From Straminergon stramineum (taxonomy: Eukaryota; Streptophyta; Bryopsida; Hypnales; Calliergonaceae), in NCBI GenBank assembly GCA_963920665.1, contig OY987269.1:18478501-18542500 (forward strand): a stretch of 64,000 nt of DNA, given 5' to 3'. Shown in pieces: positions 48,013 through 61,500 of this stretch; the stretch's first letter is position 1; every line of letters starts with the position of its first letter. The translations under genes and the position numbers were made by a program. Under the pieces are notes generated by a model that worked only from the letters and a program-made list of their open reading frames with translations, was not told where the DNA came from and ran no database searches.

Positions 48013-50767
48013 ATGGACGTCAAGATGGAGTTGAAGAGAGAGTCGTCGTGTTTTCCCACTCTGGCAATGTGGATTAGGGTTTGGGTTTTGTTAGTTACTG
48101 TGGTGGATATGTCGATGGGAGATTTCAACGCAATATCTGAGATGGTGTCGCCGGGAAATGGTGTTCGTTTCAAAGTGAATTCTTCGTCGTTCAAGGTTGC
48201 CATCTTCGCTGATCTGCATTACGGTGAAAATGCTTGGGAGGCGTGGGGACCTCAGCAGGATGTCAAGTCCACGGCTGTGCAGTCCTTCCTGCTGGACCAC
48301 CACTTGCCAGGTGATGAGGTTGGAAATCTCGTGGAATTTTCAACGTCAATTTCGAGGTTTCATTACGTTTTGGGATTTTGCACATGATCCCGTTTGACAT
48401 GTTTCTTCACACTGTTTTATGGATGTGAGGTAAGGGATAGAGGGATAAATCCAACCACTTTGTGAGGTTGATATGAATCAAGAGGCTGTCAGTTCATCTT
48501 GGATCCCACATTAGATAATACAATTTGCGTCCAGCTTAAAGCATTTAAACCTGAAGGTAGTCGTGTGCTTTCTTTGGGAATTCACTATAGAAGCCCTGGA
48601 GAGATCACTATGGGTACTATGAGAGTCAAATTTCTTGAGGTCTAGTATTTTGCATTCCATGTATGATGGTTCCTTATACGATCGTTTAAGGTGGGGACAA
48701 TGGGCAACCCCATTTGCCATTCAAAGATGAGTGGCCATAGACATTTAGCCAAATCATGCTTACTAATTAGAGGCCAACCAAGTCTATTGGAAGTGATGAG
48801 ATGCTGTCGTAAACAGAGTCCCGACAGAGTTCAGTATAACAATCGGGATCAGGTCCCTAACGATTGTTGGGTCCTGAAATTAGAAAAATTGTGTGTTTGC
48901 AGACTTTGTCATGTACCTTGGCGATGTGATAACAGCAAACAACCTCCCTTATCATGATGCAACTCTGCATTGGCGACAAGCCGTGGGGCCAACAGTGGAT
49001 CGCGATATTCCCTTTGCATCAATTTTTGGCAACCACGACGACGCAACCTTTGAGTGGGATCCGTTTTCAGGCATGCCCGAGAGACGCTTGGTTCCTCTTG
49101 ATTTAGGGATCCTAGATTTCAGGCCACCAAGAAGATTCAGTGTTTTGTTTTCTTTCAGCTGGTGAAAGCAGGCGTAACCTACTTAGTAAGTAAAAGTAAG
49201 AGGGTGATGCCTGCGTTTGGTATCTGGAAGAAAACCTTTGACATAAACAGACGTTTAAAACTTCAGGTTAAATATACTCCGTATCATTCAAGATTTTATG
49301 CCACATTCATCATCGAAAGCATTTGTGACTGACGTAGCCATCTTGTTCACTCTAGAAGGATCTTGATGTTTTCATTGAGCTACGATGTACTACACTTTAC
49401 TTTTACATTAGCATAAGCTGCTTGATTGTCAGGATCCTGTGATTGCATCTGACCAGTGATTGCTTAATGGTGCAAATTACTCCACAAGTGAATGATTTCA
49501 ACTCACGAAATTTTGGGAATTCGTACTGTCAGGTGTGGGGCCTGATGCACCAATTGAAACAACATCACGAGCGGAACTGATGGAATTTGACGCGAGATTG
49601 CCATCCTCATTCTCAACAGCAGGGCCGAAGACATTATGGCCGAGTGTTTCCAACTTTGTCATCCCAGTTACTTCTCCTGATGGCACAGAAGCTGTTGCAA
49701 TCATGTATTTCCTGGACTCTGGCGGTGGCTCAATGGCGGAGTTTATTTCTGCGGATCAAGTTGCTTGGTTTACAACCACCGCTTCTATGATCAACCCTGG
49801 TGCATCGTATGGATTCTTACCCTATAGATGTAATGGAAACAGGGGTTTTGGTAACTTTTGGTAACTTTTAAACAGCATCGTTGGGAAAATCCTCCCTATG
49901 ATCTCCCTATGTATCACGGGGAGGTCCTTGTACGATCACTGTGACCATAAGGCGACCTCGTGATGAATCATGAGCAAGATTCTTTGTCTGATGCTGTTTT
50001 TCAAGTTCCTGAAACAGTCTAATCATTGATACACTGTTTAGAATAGTTTCATTATTTCTTTCAGCGTCTCTAGATCCCATTGCGTTGATACTTCATTACT
50101 GTTTGTATCCAAGCATAGCTTCTTTGGTTACCTTTCCAATGTTTGTTTAAACATTGTGTGACCTTCGATTGTTTAATTTTCAGGATTCCAGAGCTTGTGT
50201 TTTGGCATATACCAAGCATAGCATATACACAGGCTGGCCCAGAAGCGAATCAACCAATTAAAGCTCCTTGTGTGGGGTCTATAAATGACGAGAGCATCGC
50301 CCCACAGGAGACCGAGTGGGGCATCATGAATGCTCTTGCAAGCCGCAATTCAGTGAAGGTGCTCCGAATCAATCTGTGGACTACTGAGCGTTTCTTGATG
50401 CTGTTCCATAGTGACACTTCCAATTCTCTCTGTTTCTAATATCTGGTTCTAAACTTCCTGCCTTGTGCTGTGAGGCAACTCTTTTCACTCCTCTGACGTG
50501 TTTTGAGATCCAGTGCCAAATGCATAAACATTCCTCTGCATGTTTCAAGTGCAGGCCGTCTTTGTAGGACACAATCATGGGCTGGACTGGTGTTGTCCTT
50601 ACCACAATTTCCACCTCTGCTTCGCACGGCACACCGGCTATGGAGGTTACGGTACATGGAAACGAGGAGCACGATTCGTGGAGATTTTGCTGGAACCAGC
50701 ATATCAGATCAAGACTTATGTGTCCCTTGAGGATGGAACTCTGGTCTCCGATATGCTACTCAACTGA
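48013..50767 (+). CDS. PAP16-type purple acid phosphatase (metallophosphoesterase)
   Basis: Five exons: 48013-48310, 48903 to about 49070, 49533-49806, 50184-50358, 50555-50767, giving about 375 aa (Arabidopsis PAP16 is similar in length). A hydrophobic segment at residues 17-31 suggests a signal peptide or anchor. Metal-site motifs run in order: IFADLHYGE (66-72), [10 protein letters not shown] (about 107), FGNHDD (141-146), FWHIPS (H255) and [13 protein letters not shown] (310-313). [19 protein letters not shown] and [10 protein letters not shown] are typical of the PAP16 group, called 'probable inactive' in databases because it departs from the kidney-bean site. The end of exon 2 is uncertain: phase fits a GC donor at 49071 or a weak GT donor at 49140. 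The ATG at 48013 is the first of two close Mets. Confidence 0.9.
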
Positions 50768-51435
50768 AGTTTCATGTCAATGTCAAGCCTCAGCGACGTC
50801 CATTTCTCAAATAGAAGGTATCGTTTTCTAGGTAATACCCAAAGTATCACACAACTAGTACTGTTACTGACCAGTGTCCAATAAATGTTGAACTCAAACG
50901 GTAGAATATCCCCAGGGAGCATATCTTGTAATGAATTTCAGAATAAGGTCCATCCACTGCATTGTTAGTACAGCTGTATCTTGCTCTGATTGTTTAGAGT
51001 TGAATGACCTTGAAGAATATTGTACACTTGTGATTAAAAAGTTCAGAAGATGATTACCCATAAATTGCTACACGTTGGATACCATCCTTACACAGGCAGC
51101 TTGTCATTGCAGTCATGATTCTTACAATTGTCCAATGATGCAAAATGAAGGATTGTCGTGAGAAGATACAATATAAAGATATGCTACTAGAAGGTAATCG
51201 TGACAACCAAGGAAGGAATTTTTCTTAAAGGACATCAAAAAGCACGATGGAATCTGATGCAGGGAATACGTCCAACAACAGTCTAACAAGATAACAAAAT
51301 AAGATTACCCCAAAACAAGAGGATATTTGAAACTAGTGCAGTACATAGTAGAACATTGATAAAGGGTTTGAATTGTACAAATAGCCGCTGTTGAATACAA
51401 CTCGTATACTTATCGCAACTTCATCTCTATCGTCT
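50768..51435. other. tail-to-tail intergenic region
   Basis: Lies between the ends of the plus-strand phosphatase and the minus-strand fragment X; likely holds both 3' UTRs. Nothing else recognised. Confidence 0.5.
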
Positions 51436-52955
51436 TTAAGATAGGGCTAGAATAACCAAATTCATCAGCAAATCGTCAGCAAGAGAAAACATTTGCTCAT
51501 GTGTGAGCTTTGGGAGCGCAGAGAGCACGGAAATTGCAAGCCTTATTAGACGTTCCACTTTTCTTTCATCCTATTGTAGTCAAAAGTATAGAGGACTGCA
51601 AATACATACAATGTGGTGGCATACAGAGGGTGAAAGTGTTCATTTTGAGGTAGAAAGTGGCGATTAGAAATTACCTACAATCATTGTTCAAGGTTCCAAT
51701 CATTTTCCTACTTGTTAGAATGTCACTCCTAATATTCATTTTAGTGACATGGGGACTCAATTGATCCAAAATAGGATTTGCAAGTATAAGAATAGTCCCC
51801 TTAGCAATATATGGTAAGTTGATTCTATTGATTTTGATCGAGTTGATCCATAACAACTTAGAGTATTCTTCAAACTGCCAATCTGTTGCAAAAGAAAATT
51901 TTCATTTCGATGGGCCCATTTATATACAATGACCAAATTGACAGAAATCGATTACTCTACTTTAATTTGAGCCGTTAGCCATGTACTAGAAAGAAAAGTA
52001 AAATTAATTGTGGTCTGGAGTCCAAAACCAGTAAGAGGATACTCTGCAAATAATATGGGACAACAGGAATAGCATACTTCAGTCGCATACAATCATCAGC
52101 AGATGTTCCAAATATCGATTGCATGCACTTCAGCATTAGCAGAACTCTTGCCTCCTCTTCAGGGAGCTCTTCAACCATCTCAATGGTACCTCCGCACTTG
52201 TGTTCCTCCACACAATGATCAAAGTAGTTCAAATGCAAACAAAAGTTAATGTATAATTCAGAGATTTCCTCCCAGTATGTCGCACCTCTAATTTCTCCTC
52301 TAAGTTCTTGGGAACGGATTTTAATTAAACTGTTTACCGGCACCTCACTAGTCACAAGCAAGACCCTTATTTTTGAGACAAAGTGACCCCACTAGAACTG
52401 GTTAATGACGATATGTGCTCTAGTCATATATTCGTCAGAGAGCAATATTGAGTATCCGTCAAGGACAAGAATTCACAAAGAAGAAGCGTTTTATAAAATT
52501 TACAGATGGTTTCACTCTTGGCCTATAACAAATCGCAAGTTCGAAAATTCAGAACACCGTTTCGCATTGGGCTCTGAGGTTTGAACAAACCCATTGACCG
52601 ATTCAATTTGCCCTAAGAAATATCAAATCTTTCTCCTCAGTCCGAAAGTACTACTCCTGCATTTAAGACAGCTCTTTGCTAGAAACTAATTGATCCGAAA
52701 ACCCGCTAACAGTCAGACTCAGGTGATAAGGGGCACTAACAATTACAGTTTCGACTCTACACCTCAAAATAAAAAACTCGGACATAATATGAACATTTAC
52801 TTCTCAGAGTTGATGCTAAACAGACGAATGGAGTTCCCTCCTGCCAGGTCAGTTCAGGAAAAGAAGCGCAAAAAAGCACTTACTTCCATTTGAGAATGAC
52901 CTGCAAAATATCAGCTGGCATTCCGAAACTGCCCTGGCAGTAATATAACATGAGT
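51436..52955 (-). CDS. unrecognised gene fragment X, helix-rich C-terminus
   Basis: Four exons in consistent phase: about 52955-52884, 52365-52043, 51882-51675 and 51562-51436. The first ends at a strong donor GTAAGTGC. The peptide reads LMLYYCQGSFGMPADILQ, LLVTSEVPVNSLIKIRSQ, TYWEEISELYINFCLHL, EEEARVLLMLKCMQSIFG, WQFEEYSKLLWINSIK, and ends LADDLLMNLVILALS. It is rich in Leu and amphipathic, as in helical-repeat proteins, but I do not recognise the family. The first exon begins directly at the TAG stop of PurU, so upstream exons must be missing, lie inside PurU, or be joined by read-through. It may be the 3' remnant of a larger gene. Confidence 0.5.
52366..52883. other. intron of fragment X
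   Basis: 518 bp between the strong donor at 52883 and the acceptor AATAAG at 52366. No other gene seen. Confidence 0.4.
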
Positions 52956-55900
52956 CTAACCGAAGATAATGGTCTTGTTCGTGCTGTATCGCAATATTCG
53001 CTGCTCACAGAAATATTTGATTGCGTTGCCAAGGCACTGCTTCTCCAGATTCTCCGATCTTGTGGCGAATGCATGAAGACTGTCCCTATGTGATACCCGA
53101 TCCACCTGCGGCCACAAGTTTTACGGTAATCTTAGTTATCGAACCCTTTACAGGCCAGGGATTTATGGTTATAAATTGAACAATTCGATTGATCATACTG
53201 TAAACAAACAATCATTCAGATGGGACCAAATTTTGTATCAAAAGAATTCAGTGAAGAACATTGCACGATTCTGTCAAAAGATAAATAAAATAGTACAAAG
53301 AAAATCCCCATATGACATAAGAAAAACATGATGTCCAATTTGATCCTTCCGTTCCTTCAGTGGTTAAACATCCCGTCCAAATGTCGTCTAGATACAAAAC
53401 TGAAAGCCGATAAGCTGGTATTGCGAATATAGAAAACCAACAATTATTAGCATTTGGATGTAGCTTTCCGACGCTTCTATCCAAACAGTGCAGTAGATGC
53501 AATCCTTTGCAATCAACTCGATTCTACCAACAACGTTTTCCAGTCAAACATTTCTGTAAGGAGCTTACCATTTGTTCGATGATAGGACCATCATCAAGTT
53601 CCTCAGTTACGAAATGACTTGTAGCACCAATTAATTTTACCCCAGCTTCATAAGCCTGCATTTCCAACGTCCTTCCACAATCAGCTAGTGCCATACTGAG
53701 ACCCCAAACAGGACACTAGTACTCACTGCAGCATCAACTAGCACAGAACTCCATTCTCAGATGACCATTATTCGAAAAAATTCTGGATAAGAAGTGAGAC
53801 AATCATTCTGCTCGTAAAAATCACCAGACGGTGCAGCAAACCTGTCTGTACGGGTTTGCTCCTTTAAATGAAGGTAAGAGTCCATGATGGATGTTGATAA
53901 TTTCCTTCTTATAACCTCTGAGAAATGATGGTGAGAGCACCTGTCCAAAGAAGAAACCAGAAAACAGTTTATGATCTCCGAAACACCTGAAGAAGGAAAG
54001 CACGTTGGAATACATTCAGCAAGCGAACACTTCCAAACTTGTTGTACAAGGAAGATGTTCAATTATTAGGTGATGCCTGAAAAATACAAGAGCGAACCCA
54101 TCCAGGCATCCAGGCACTTTGACTGCCGAAGTTAATTACAATCTAGAGAGAAGAAAACCTGTAATAGAGGTTAAGAGAGAAAAGAGTTAAAAAAAAGGAA
54201 AAAAGGAAAACCTATCTGTGTGATGATTTCAATTGTAGAATTAACAGTAGAAACCGCTATAAACCCCTCAAGTTTGGACCTTGAGGTAGTCCGAACTTCC
54301 AAAATGGGAAGATGCAGTATGAAGCGCAACCTAGAGGAATAATTGAGTGATGACTTCAAACAATAGTTTTCAAATATGGTACATAGATCATATCCATGCA
54401 AGTAGATCTACCTAACCAATATGTAATAGCCAATATTTATCAATAAATCTATAAAAAGATTCAAATACTTTCTAAAATTGATTCAGGATTGAATATTAGT
54501 GATATTCAAAATAATGTTGTTATCAGTTTCAAATCTGAAGTTCTAAATATGATCAACTTATAAAAATATTGTCTTCTTTATCTATTTTAAGTCAATTTTA
54601 TAAGAAACTCACGTTGAAAAACTGAACAAGTTAGTATCTGAGGTTCAGTGTACTTGATACTTTTTTGGATTGTTGTTTAGAATATTTGCAAAGAGGAGCT
54701 TTCAGAATCTGAACTGTAAAAAAGCTATAAAAACAAGCACAAGAAACATTTTTAAAATTGGAAAAAAAAAAAGTCTTTGAGCGCAAGGGACATGTTCAAA
54801 TTCATTTATCATCCAATATTTACAATGCTGGTCCAAAAGTGGATATGGTGTTACAATAGGCAAGAATTTATGTGGCTATGTTTTCTAGACTACCTCTGTA
54901 CTGGGGGCAGATCATCTATCAGTGGTATGCCAAATGGGGCATTTCACAACCTGCTCATTATCCAATGCCTTAGACAAAGAAAAAAGGCCGTAAAACGAAA
55001 GCATACGAGTCCATTTCTAGGTGATATACAATCAAAAAATACTTGCAAAAAAACCCTTAAAAAAAAGTAACAGGTTTATTACCTGCATATAGCGAGCAAG
55101 AACTAGAAAATCAGTGTCTGAGACCAACTCCAGAATCTCCTCTTCACGCTTATTTCCTCTACTTGTGGGAAGATAATGATATGGTATTCCGTGTCTCTCC
55201 AGAAATCGTAACACATGGGTGTTTGAACCTCGGTTGTGATTGCTGCAAAATAACACCCACGCGAGGGTGTCTTAGTCATCTCATGCCTATTTTTAGATCT
55301 GAAAAGAGGATATTCATCAGTAATGCAAACATTGAATGACTCCACGGGAAAGATACCTTCAAATTGCCATCTGCAATGTCCTCGTCACTAAAAAAAGGTT
55401 TGCTCTAATCTAGTCCTAACAATCTATAAGACAAGATAAAACTGAAAAGAAAGTCAAACAAGCGTTAATATTTTGGCTAGTTTGTACTACAGAGGTAGGT
55501 AAGTAGGGTTTGTGATAAGGCTAGAATGGTCAGTAAGCAGTATAAACTATCACGCTTAGGGTCAAGAATTTATGAAAAACAGGTTCCCCTGGAATTGATA
55601 TCATAGGCATTTAGTTTTAACGTATACCTTAGGGTCCTCTATGCCTTGGATAGGTCTTTTTCACCGTCAAAATACTAAATAGACCATTGGACCTACACAG
55701 TGCGTCCTCTATACTACTCCTGTCCCAAATTTTTAGGTTACACAGAATACATCATTCAAGGGGAACCCCCGCAAAAAATATATGAACAATTGAAACGAAA
55801 ATAATGTACAGGAAGAGATTAATCCACCTGATAATACAGCCTAGATTGACCGGCAGCTCCCCTTCTTGCCATCGGTGCAACAAATCGATCAAGCAATGAT

Positions 55901-57543
55901 CCTACACAGCAAGTTCAACACCTTGACATTCTGAGCTTCAGTCCCCTTTGGATGGCATACAGGAATTTAAGGAATTTTTTGGGTCTTGAATGTTCTAGAT
56001 ACCTGCCACGATACGAGGACTGCCAACTTCAAGTCCGGATCGCTCCCCATCACTCGCACTATTGATTTCTCAGCCTGAAAGTGGTGAGACAGCTGAGCAA
56101 AGTCCTCGTCCATGACAGCACGAGGCCACTGCGATGGATCGAATGCGAACTCACTGCGCACATTCAAGTGATAGAACATTTGTGTTCCCTTTAATCTTGT
56201 CTTTTACAAACAGAAGGAAGCAAAATTACCCTCCCAAATGCACTCAGCCAAGCATACAAATGAAAAAAACATAACAAACAAATCTCTAAGATTTGTTGCA
56301 TACTTTTCCAGGTTCTTAGAACCCGCAAGCTGGACTCGTAAAGATTGGGACTGATGGGGCCAAGGGACTTTCATTACCTTCGTGCATAGAAGACTGGAGA
56401 CTGTTTCCCCCCATCAAAGTCAATGTAGAGATCTACATTAAGGATATTTGCACCACGCGATGCAATACACTTTGAAATTCCCGCAATGATCCCAAGCTGG
56501 TCCTGAAACAAGAAAATAACATGTTTAACCAATGTCAGAATGTCATCCCTCAACATAACTAGCACTCCGCTGCTAGTTCAAGGAAGTCTCAAGCTTTTTC
56601 CAGATCCTTCCATTCTTAAAAATCTTCACACTCGTTGGCACAAATCCTCCCACAACTGGTGTTCAACAATGAAAGCGATTGAAAACACTCAGACAACTGA
56701 AGTTAGAGTCAACCACAATGCTGCTAAAATGAAAAGGACGGGACCGCCACTTCTCTAGAATGTTATCCCAGACACCCCAGATATTACATCATCACGCAAG
56801 AATAAACCACAAGAATATTACTAAAACCTAAAGAACAATCTCGGACGAATTCAAATCAGGGGGAATCTCGTACAATAAAAATAATGTAAAGTCCCCATTC
56901 ACCGTACAGAAAGGGAGCAGTTCCATTCACCATAAAAAAGGTGAACTCCGAACCTTTCCCTACAACAATCGAGAAACTTTTAAACATCTATTTTGTGTTA
57001 AGGTTTACAAAATTGAAACACTACAAATGTCAATAGATCAAGTATTTTCACAATTAGCATAGATCAAACCTCAGTGATAAGGCCAATGGAGCATCTAATG
57101 TACTCTACGGTGAATGAAGCCTCTACCTTACTATCCCCACGGAAAGATTCAGCACAGCAGATACCAACAAGAGACCACAAAAGCAACCTGTTGGCTTGCC
57201 ACTGCGACCAAGAACAGGACCCATTTCTGCAATGCCAGCATTCCATCGCAAAGAAACCACGAAAACAGGGGATTCAAGGGAATCTTCTCCTCCAGTAGAT
57301 TTCAAACGAATGTGGCAGATTGGCGGGGCAGCAAGTAAAAAACGGTTGCTTGCTTACCCGGCACTGAAAGACGTGGACTCCATGAACCTTGTTCCCCGAA
57401 AATGTCCTGTTGTCAGCACCTCCTTTGCCTTCGTAATGGCGAGCGCGCTTCGATTCGTGAGGCCCGATAGCCAAGCTACGTCGGAATTCAAGACGATTTC
57501 TGCCAATACCGCCACTGCGCAAAGCTTTCCAGGGTCGCAACAT
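52956..57543 (-). CDS. purU: formyltetrahydrofolate deformylase, organellar
   Basis: Eight exons in full phase agreement: 57543-57358, 56502-56378, 56153-56003, 55901-55828, 55242-55083, 53940-53842, 53655-53569, 53105-52956; 343 aa. Residues 1 to about 50 are Arg-rich with hydrophobic spacing, a likely mitochondrial presequence. An ACT-type domain follows ([40 protein letters not shown]), then the formyltransferase-like domain: [92 protein letters not shown]. Catalytic Asn248, His250 and Asp286 have the spacing of the PurU/GART N-H-D triad. The enzyme hydrolyses 10-formyl-THF to formate and THF; in plants it keeps folate balanced during photorespiration. Its stop codon overlaps the start of fragment X's first exon. 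Confidence 0.95.
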
Positions 57544-58563
57544 GTTGCCTCAAAGCTCTCACGTACATACGCTGCATCCAACCAACCTCACAAACGCAGA
57601 ACCAACCGAACGTAAAACGGAGAAATCTGCCGAAATCTGCCGAAATGCGAAGAACCCAAGTCCTGAAACTCCACGACGGATTCAACGCGCAAAAGCAGCT
57701 GACAATTTCGTTCCACGTGATGACATGCGATAGAGGAGAGATTCCGTGAAGTGGGTATCAGGAATTCGTTTCCAGAATTGGGACGAGAGGCAACATCATC
57801 GTTTGAAAAAGCAATCGAACTTATGATGAGAAAGAATGTCAAAGCTGGCGCAGGCGGCGATGTGCCTGAGGCGGGGCACCGTCGTTGAACTCGCCAAAAG
57901 ATAAGGAAATCCGCCTGGAGCGGGGGGGGGGAGATCTGGGGCAAACTGTTCATCAATTGGAAGGCGGGTATCAGTTGAAGGTCTTGTTTTCCACAACCGA
58001 ATCTCCATTGTCAAGCTCTCTAATACCGGTACTCCGTATCACCTTCCAATTCAGATTTAACATAAGTAAAGTAAATTTTCTCAAAAGTGCCATACGTCAT
58101 CTTGAGGTTGGATTAGGATGACGTCGACCACTCAAAATCTGACATGGACATCCAATTTCGGCACTTCCCTGTTGAATCTGAACCTCAAGGACGGTATCCG
58201 GGTGTCAGTTCATTCCATATGGGATGGCATCCTGCCGGAAACGGCCCCCCAAGGACAGCGAAGCTCGATGAGAAGGGAGTATATTTTGACAGGTCGCTCA
58301 ACAAAAAAGCCATTCTTTGTTGCATAGTACAGGAAAAATATTTTCAGTACACACTCTGAACACATTTGATAAGAGTTTTAAGGGATCTTACTGAAGCCCA
58401 GGGAATACATTATTGTGATTGAGTGACATGGCATTTGACTATGATGATGTGGCAACTTTAACCATGATGGTGTGGCCATTACCCCTTAACCAGTCATTTT
58501 TACCAGGCAAATAGAATTTAATAACATCTAAACTTATAAAATATAGTTTCCCTTGCAACATCC
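57544..58563. other. region between gene Y and PurU
   Basis: 57544-57900 is probably PurU promoter and 5' UTR. A GC-richer segment at 58118-58360 is open in two plus-strand frames without a recognised domain or splice support; it may be decayed coding sequence. Confidence 0.4.
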
Positions 58564-61500
58564 TCAGATCATCGCTCTCTGCTTATTCTGTTCAGCAAGC
58601 TCATCAACAGTCCAAGCTATTCCTCCTCTACATTTTTTCCCAGGAAATCTTTTGTCAGAGTTTTCCTGATTTAAGTCTTTGGACTCTCTTTTCTCATTAT
58701 CTGCAGCTTTAGGCTTAGAGGAACTAAGGTTCATATAATTCATGTTTTGGGCCAGCTTCAAGTCTTGAGAATTGCTTCGACTGAGGTTACCTGCAAGCAC
58801 AACCCAGGATGGCCATTCCGATCAAAATGCATACACAACACTTCCATTCTACTCTTGTGCGAAAGGGACTCCACTGCAAGATGTTACATAGCAAAGTACC
58901 AGCTAAACCGGACAGGAACCTTTGCGAGCAATGGAGAACCGGAGTCCTCACCGGCGTTTCTTAAAGTTCCTATATTGCCAGCAATCCAATCTCTAGTGCC
59001 CCTTCCCTCTAAAAAACAACCAAACACAGTACTACCATCTCCCTTCAACATTACCACTTTAAGAAACAGTGGCCCTCACTGAAAGTGATCAATTTTTGGC
59101 CGCCTGTGCAACCACTTGACCTGCAGAAGGGACTAATGCTTGAGGAGTGCTCTGCTCCCTGCTTTACCTTTAGCGAGACCAGGTCTCTTGTTTGTCATTT
59201 CCATTTCTGCCACTGATTGCTCCGTTTGCAGCTCGCCACGCTGCGTGTCCTCAGAGGCCACAAGCTTGGAAGTCCTTTCCTTGTCATTGAATTTGAGGAT
59301 CTCTTGCTTCATGTATTGCTTGTTTACTGTGGAGAAAGCAATAAAACAGTGCAGGAAAGTTTCAGCGTTAATAGTCCGTATTTTTCCTGTAGGCCCGAAG
59401 GGCTTCTTTAGGTCTCAGGTTCTACATTGCGAGTGTTATCTGCGACGTATGGTAGAGGATACTATGAAATCGTTAGGGCCTGATCTCGTCCCTCACGCTG
59501 ACGCCTACTACTAACAGCAAATCATCTATTCCTCGGTTAAGCATATTAGAAAGTAAAGTACGCTTGACTTGGCTAAATGTCTATGGCCACTGATCTTTGA
59601 ATAGAAAAATGGGGTTGTCTCCTTCACTGGTATACCACCTCCCACTTTGAAATGCATAAGAATATTTATGCAGAGTAATATAAAATTGATCTAAACGGGA
59701 TTGACTCTTGTTCCCAAAGTGATCTCTCCACAACTCTATAGTGATCTCCCAAAAAACATCCCTACATATTTTAAATACTGAAGTGACGTAAATAATATCC
59801 TTTACCCTTCGGCAATTGGACGTCCGTGGGTTGCTGAAGAAATGTAGCAGCCCAACCGTGCAACGTAAAACGATCTCTTCCCGCATCTCCGTTGCCTTGC
59901 TCATTTGAGGATCCCTTGTCTTTTTCTCGCATTTCATTGCTTTGGTGATTACTGTATTCAGATACCATATTCTCGTTTGCTTGTTCATTTTCTCCCCCCG
60001 CATCAGCATATTCTTTCGAGTCCCCCTCTACTTCCTCTTGCCAGGCAGTAGTAGTGGAAGTAGGAAAAAGTTCGTGGCTCTTCTCTGGGGACCAACCCGA
60101 CCTTATTTTACCAACCCGACTTGTGCTTTTTTGAAGCCCGTGGGTGCTACTTGGAGAACGGGATCCATGCAGGTGTCGAGAAAGGTAAGTTGCCTCCTGC
60201 TTCCTTTCTGTTGTTTGAGAATCTGTTTGGTTGAAAGCTCCACGACCCGATGGCTCAGACATTTTTATAGAAACGTTGGACCAAGCGTTAGCTGGTATAC
60301 GTCGAATTCGGTCGTCATCGGTCTGATATGAAGGTCGCTTAATCAACTGCTGTCTCGGGCTTGGCTCATCTGATGGTGCTGGACTCGTACTATCTGTAAA
60401 AATTAGAACTCGTTTCCAGTCAATGAATTACGTTCTGGTGTTGCTCTACTGGTCACTGTCTCCACTTTCTTCGTAGTCATCTGAACTCTATAAACGATTC
60501 AAAGCTATTGGCAGACCCAGAAATCTTGGATTTATTCTCAAAAAGAATTGGGCGCCACCGTCTGGAAGAATTTGGATTCAGCAATGATAAATAGCCCTCT
60601 AAATATTTGTTGATCGTCGGTTTTATCCAACTACAGAAGATCCTATAAGAAGGGAATACCAGCAAAAATTTATATTCCCATTCTTGCATGCCATTCCCTG
60701 GGACCACAATGTACAGAATAGAGTAGTTTGGAGCTGCGTACCAGGGCGATGGTGCGGTCTCATTTCGTGATGAAACTGCGGTGTCTGTTGCACAGTGTGA
60801 GCTCCATTACAAGTCAAGACTGAAATTGCGTACGTAAATTCTACGTATAAAATTCTCGTTGTCCGAAACCATTCCTACTAGCTTCTTTAACAGTTTATTG
60901 TTGTTAAGTCACAAAGGTCTGGTTCGTCTCCGCATATATCTCGTAGACCATGTACTGTACTGTACATGTAGAAGCGTAACTAATCCACTTTGAATATCCA
61001 GATGAGAAACATTCATTCTAACAAGCTGAACCGGTCTCGCTAATAGAGATAAGATACCTTCTCATACTCTTCATAGTCTGGTACTCGTGCTTTGCTGTGC
61101 CATTGACAAAATTTGTCTGTCCTTCCTGCGCAAGCAATCAGTAATTACATTGTAAAAAAGCTAGAACCTGACTATCGCAACAGATTTTCATTCCTTCTTA
61201 AAAAACCTGCAGTTGCAGCAATATATGGCGCAAATTTTCAGGGAGCTTTTCTCATGAGAAGATTTAGAGGCTATCGACTTTGTAACCATCTCATGCTCTA
61301 AGCATATTGATACTGCGATTAAGGGATTGCCAATGCTGATAGATGAGCACACTTGTACGTATTTTTTGACGACGGTGGACGTGCCAACATACCAGATTGC
61401 CAGGCTGAGGGTGCAATTAGTACCTTCAATAGCTTCATATCCACACTGGGATTGAGATTTTTTTACTGCCTCAGGAAAAACATCGTCGTTCCTGCCACCG

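Noticed and set aside
53757..54062. 101-codon minus-strand frame in PurU
   Set aside because: Shifted reading of PurU exon 6 and its intron; the PurU frame carries [11 protein letters not shown] and fits the exon phases.
58118..58360. Two overlapping plus-strand frames between gene Y and PurU
   Set aside because: No recognised domain or splice support and no repeat copy; left as unexplained intergenic sequence.
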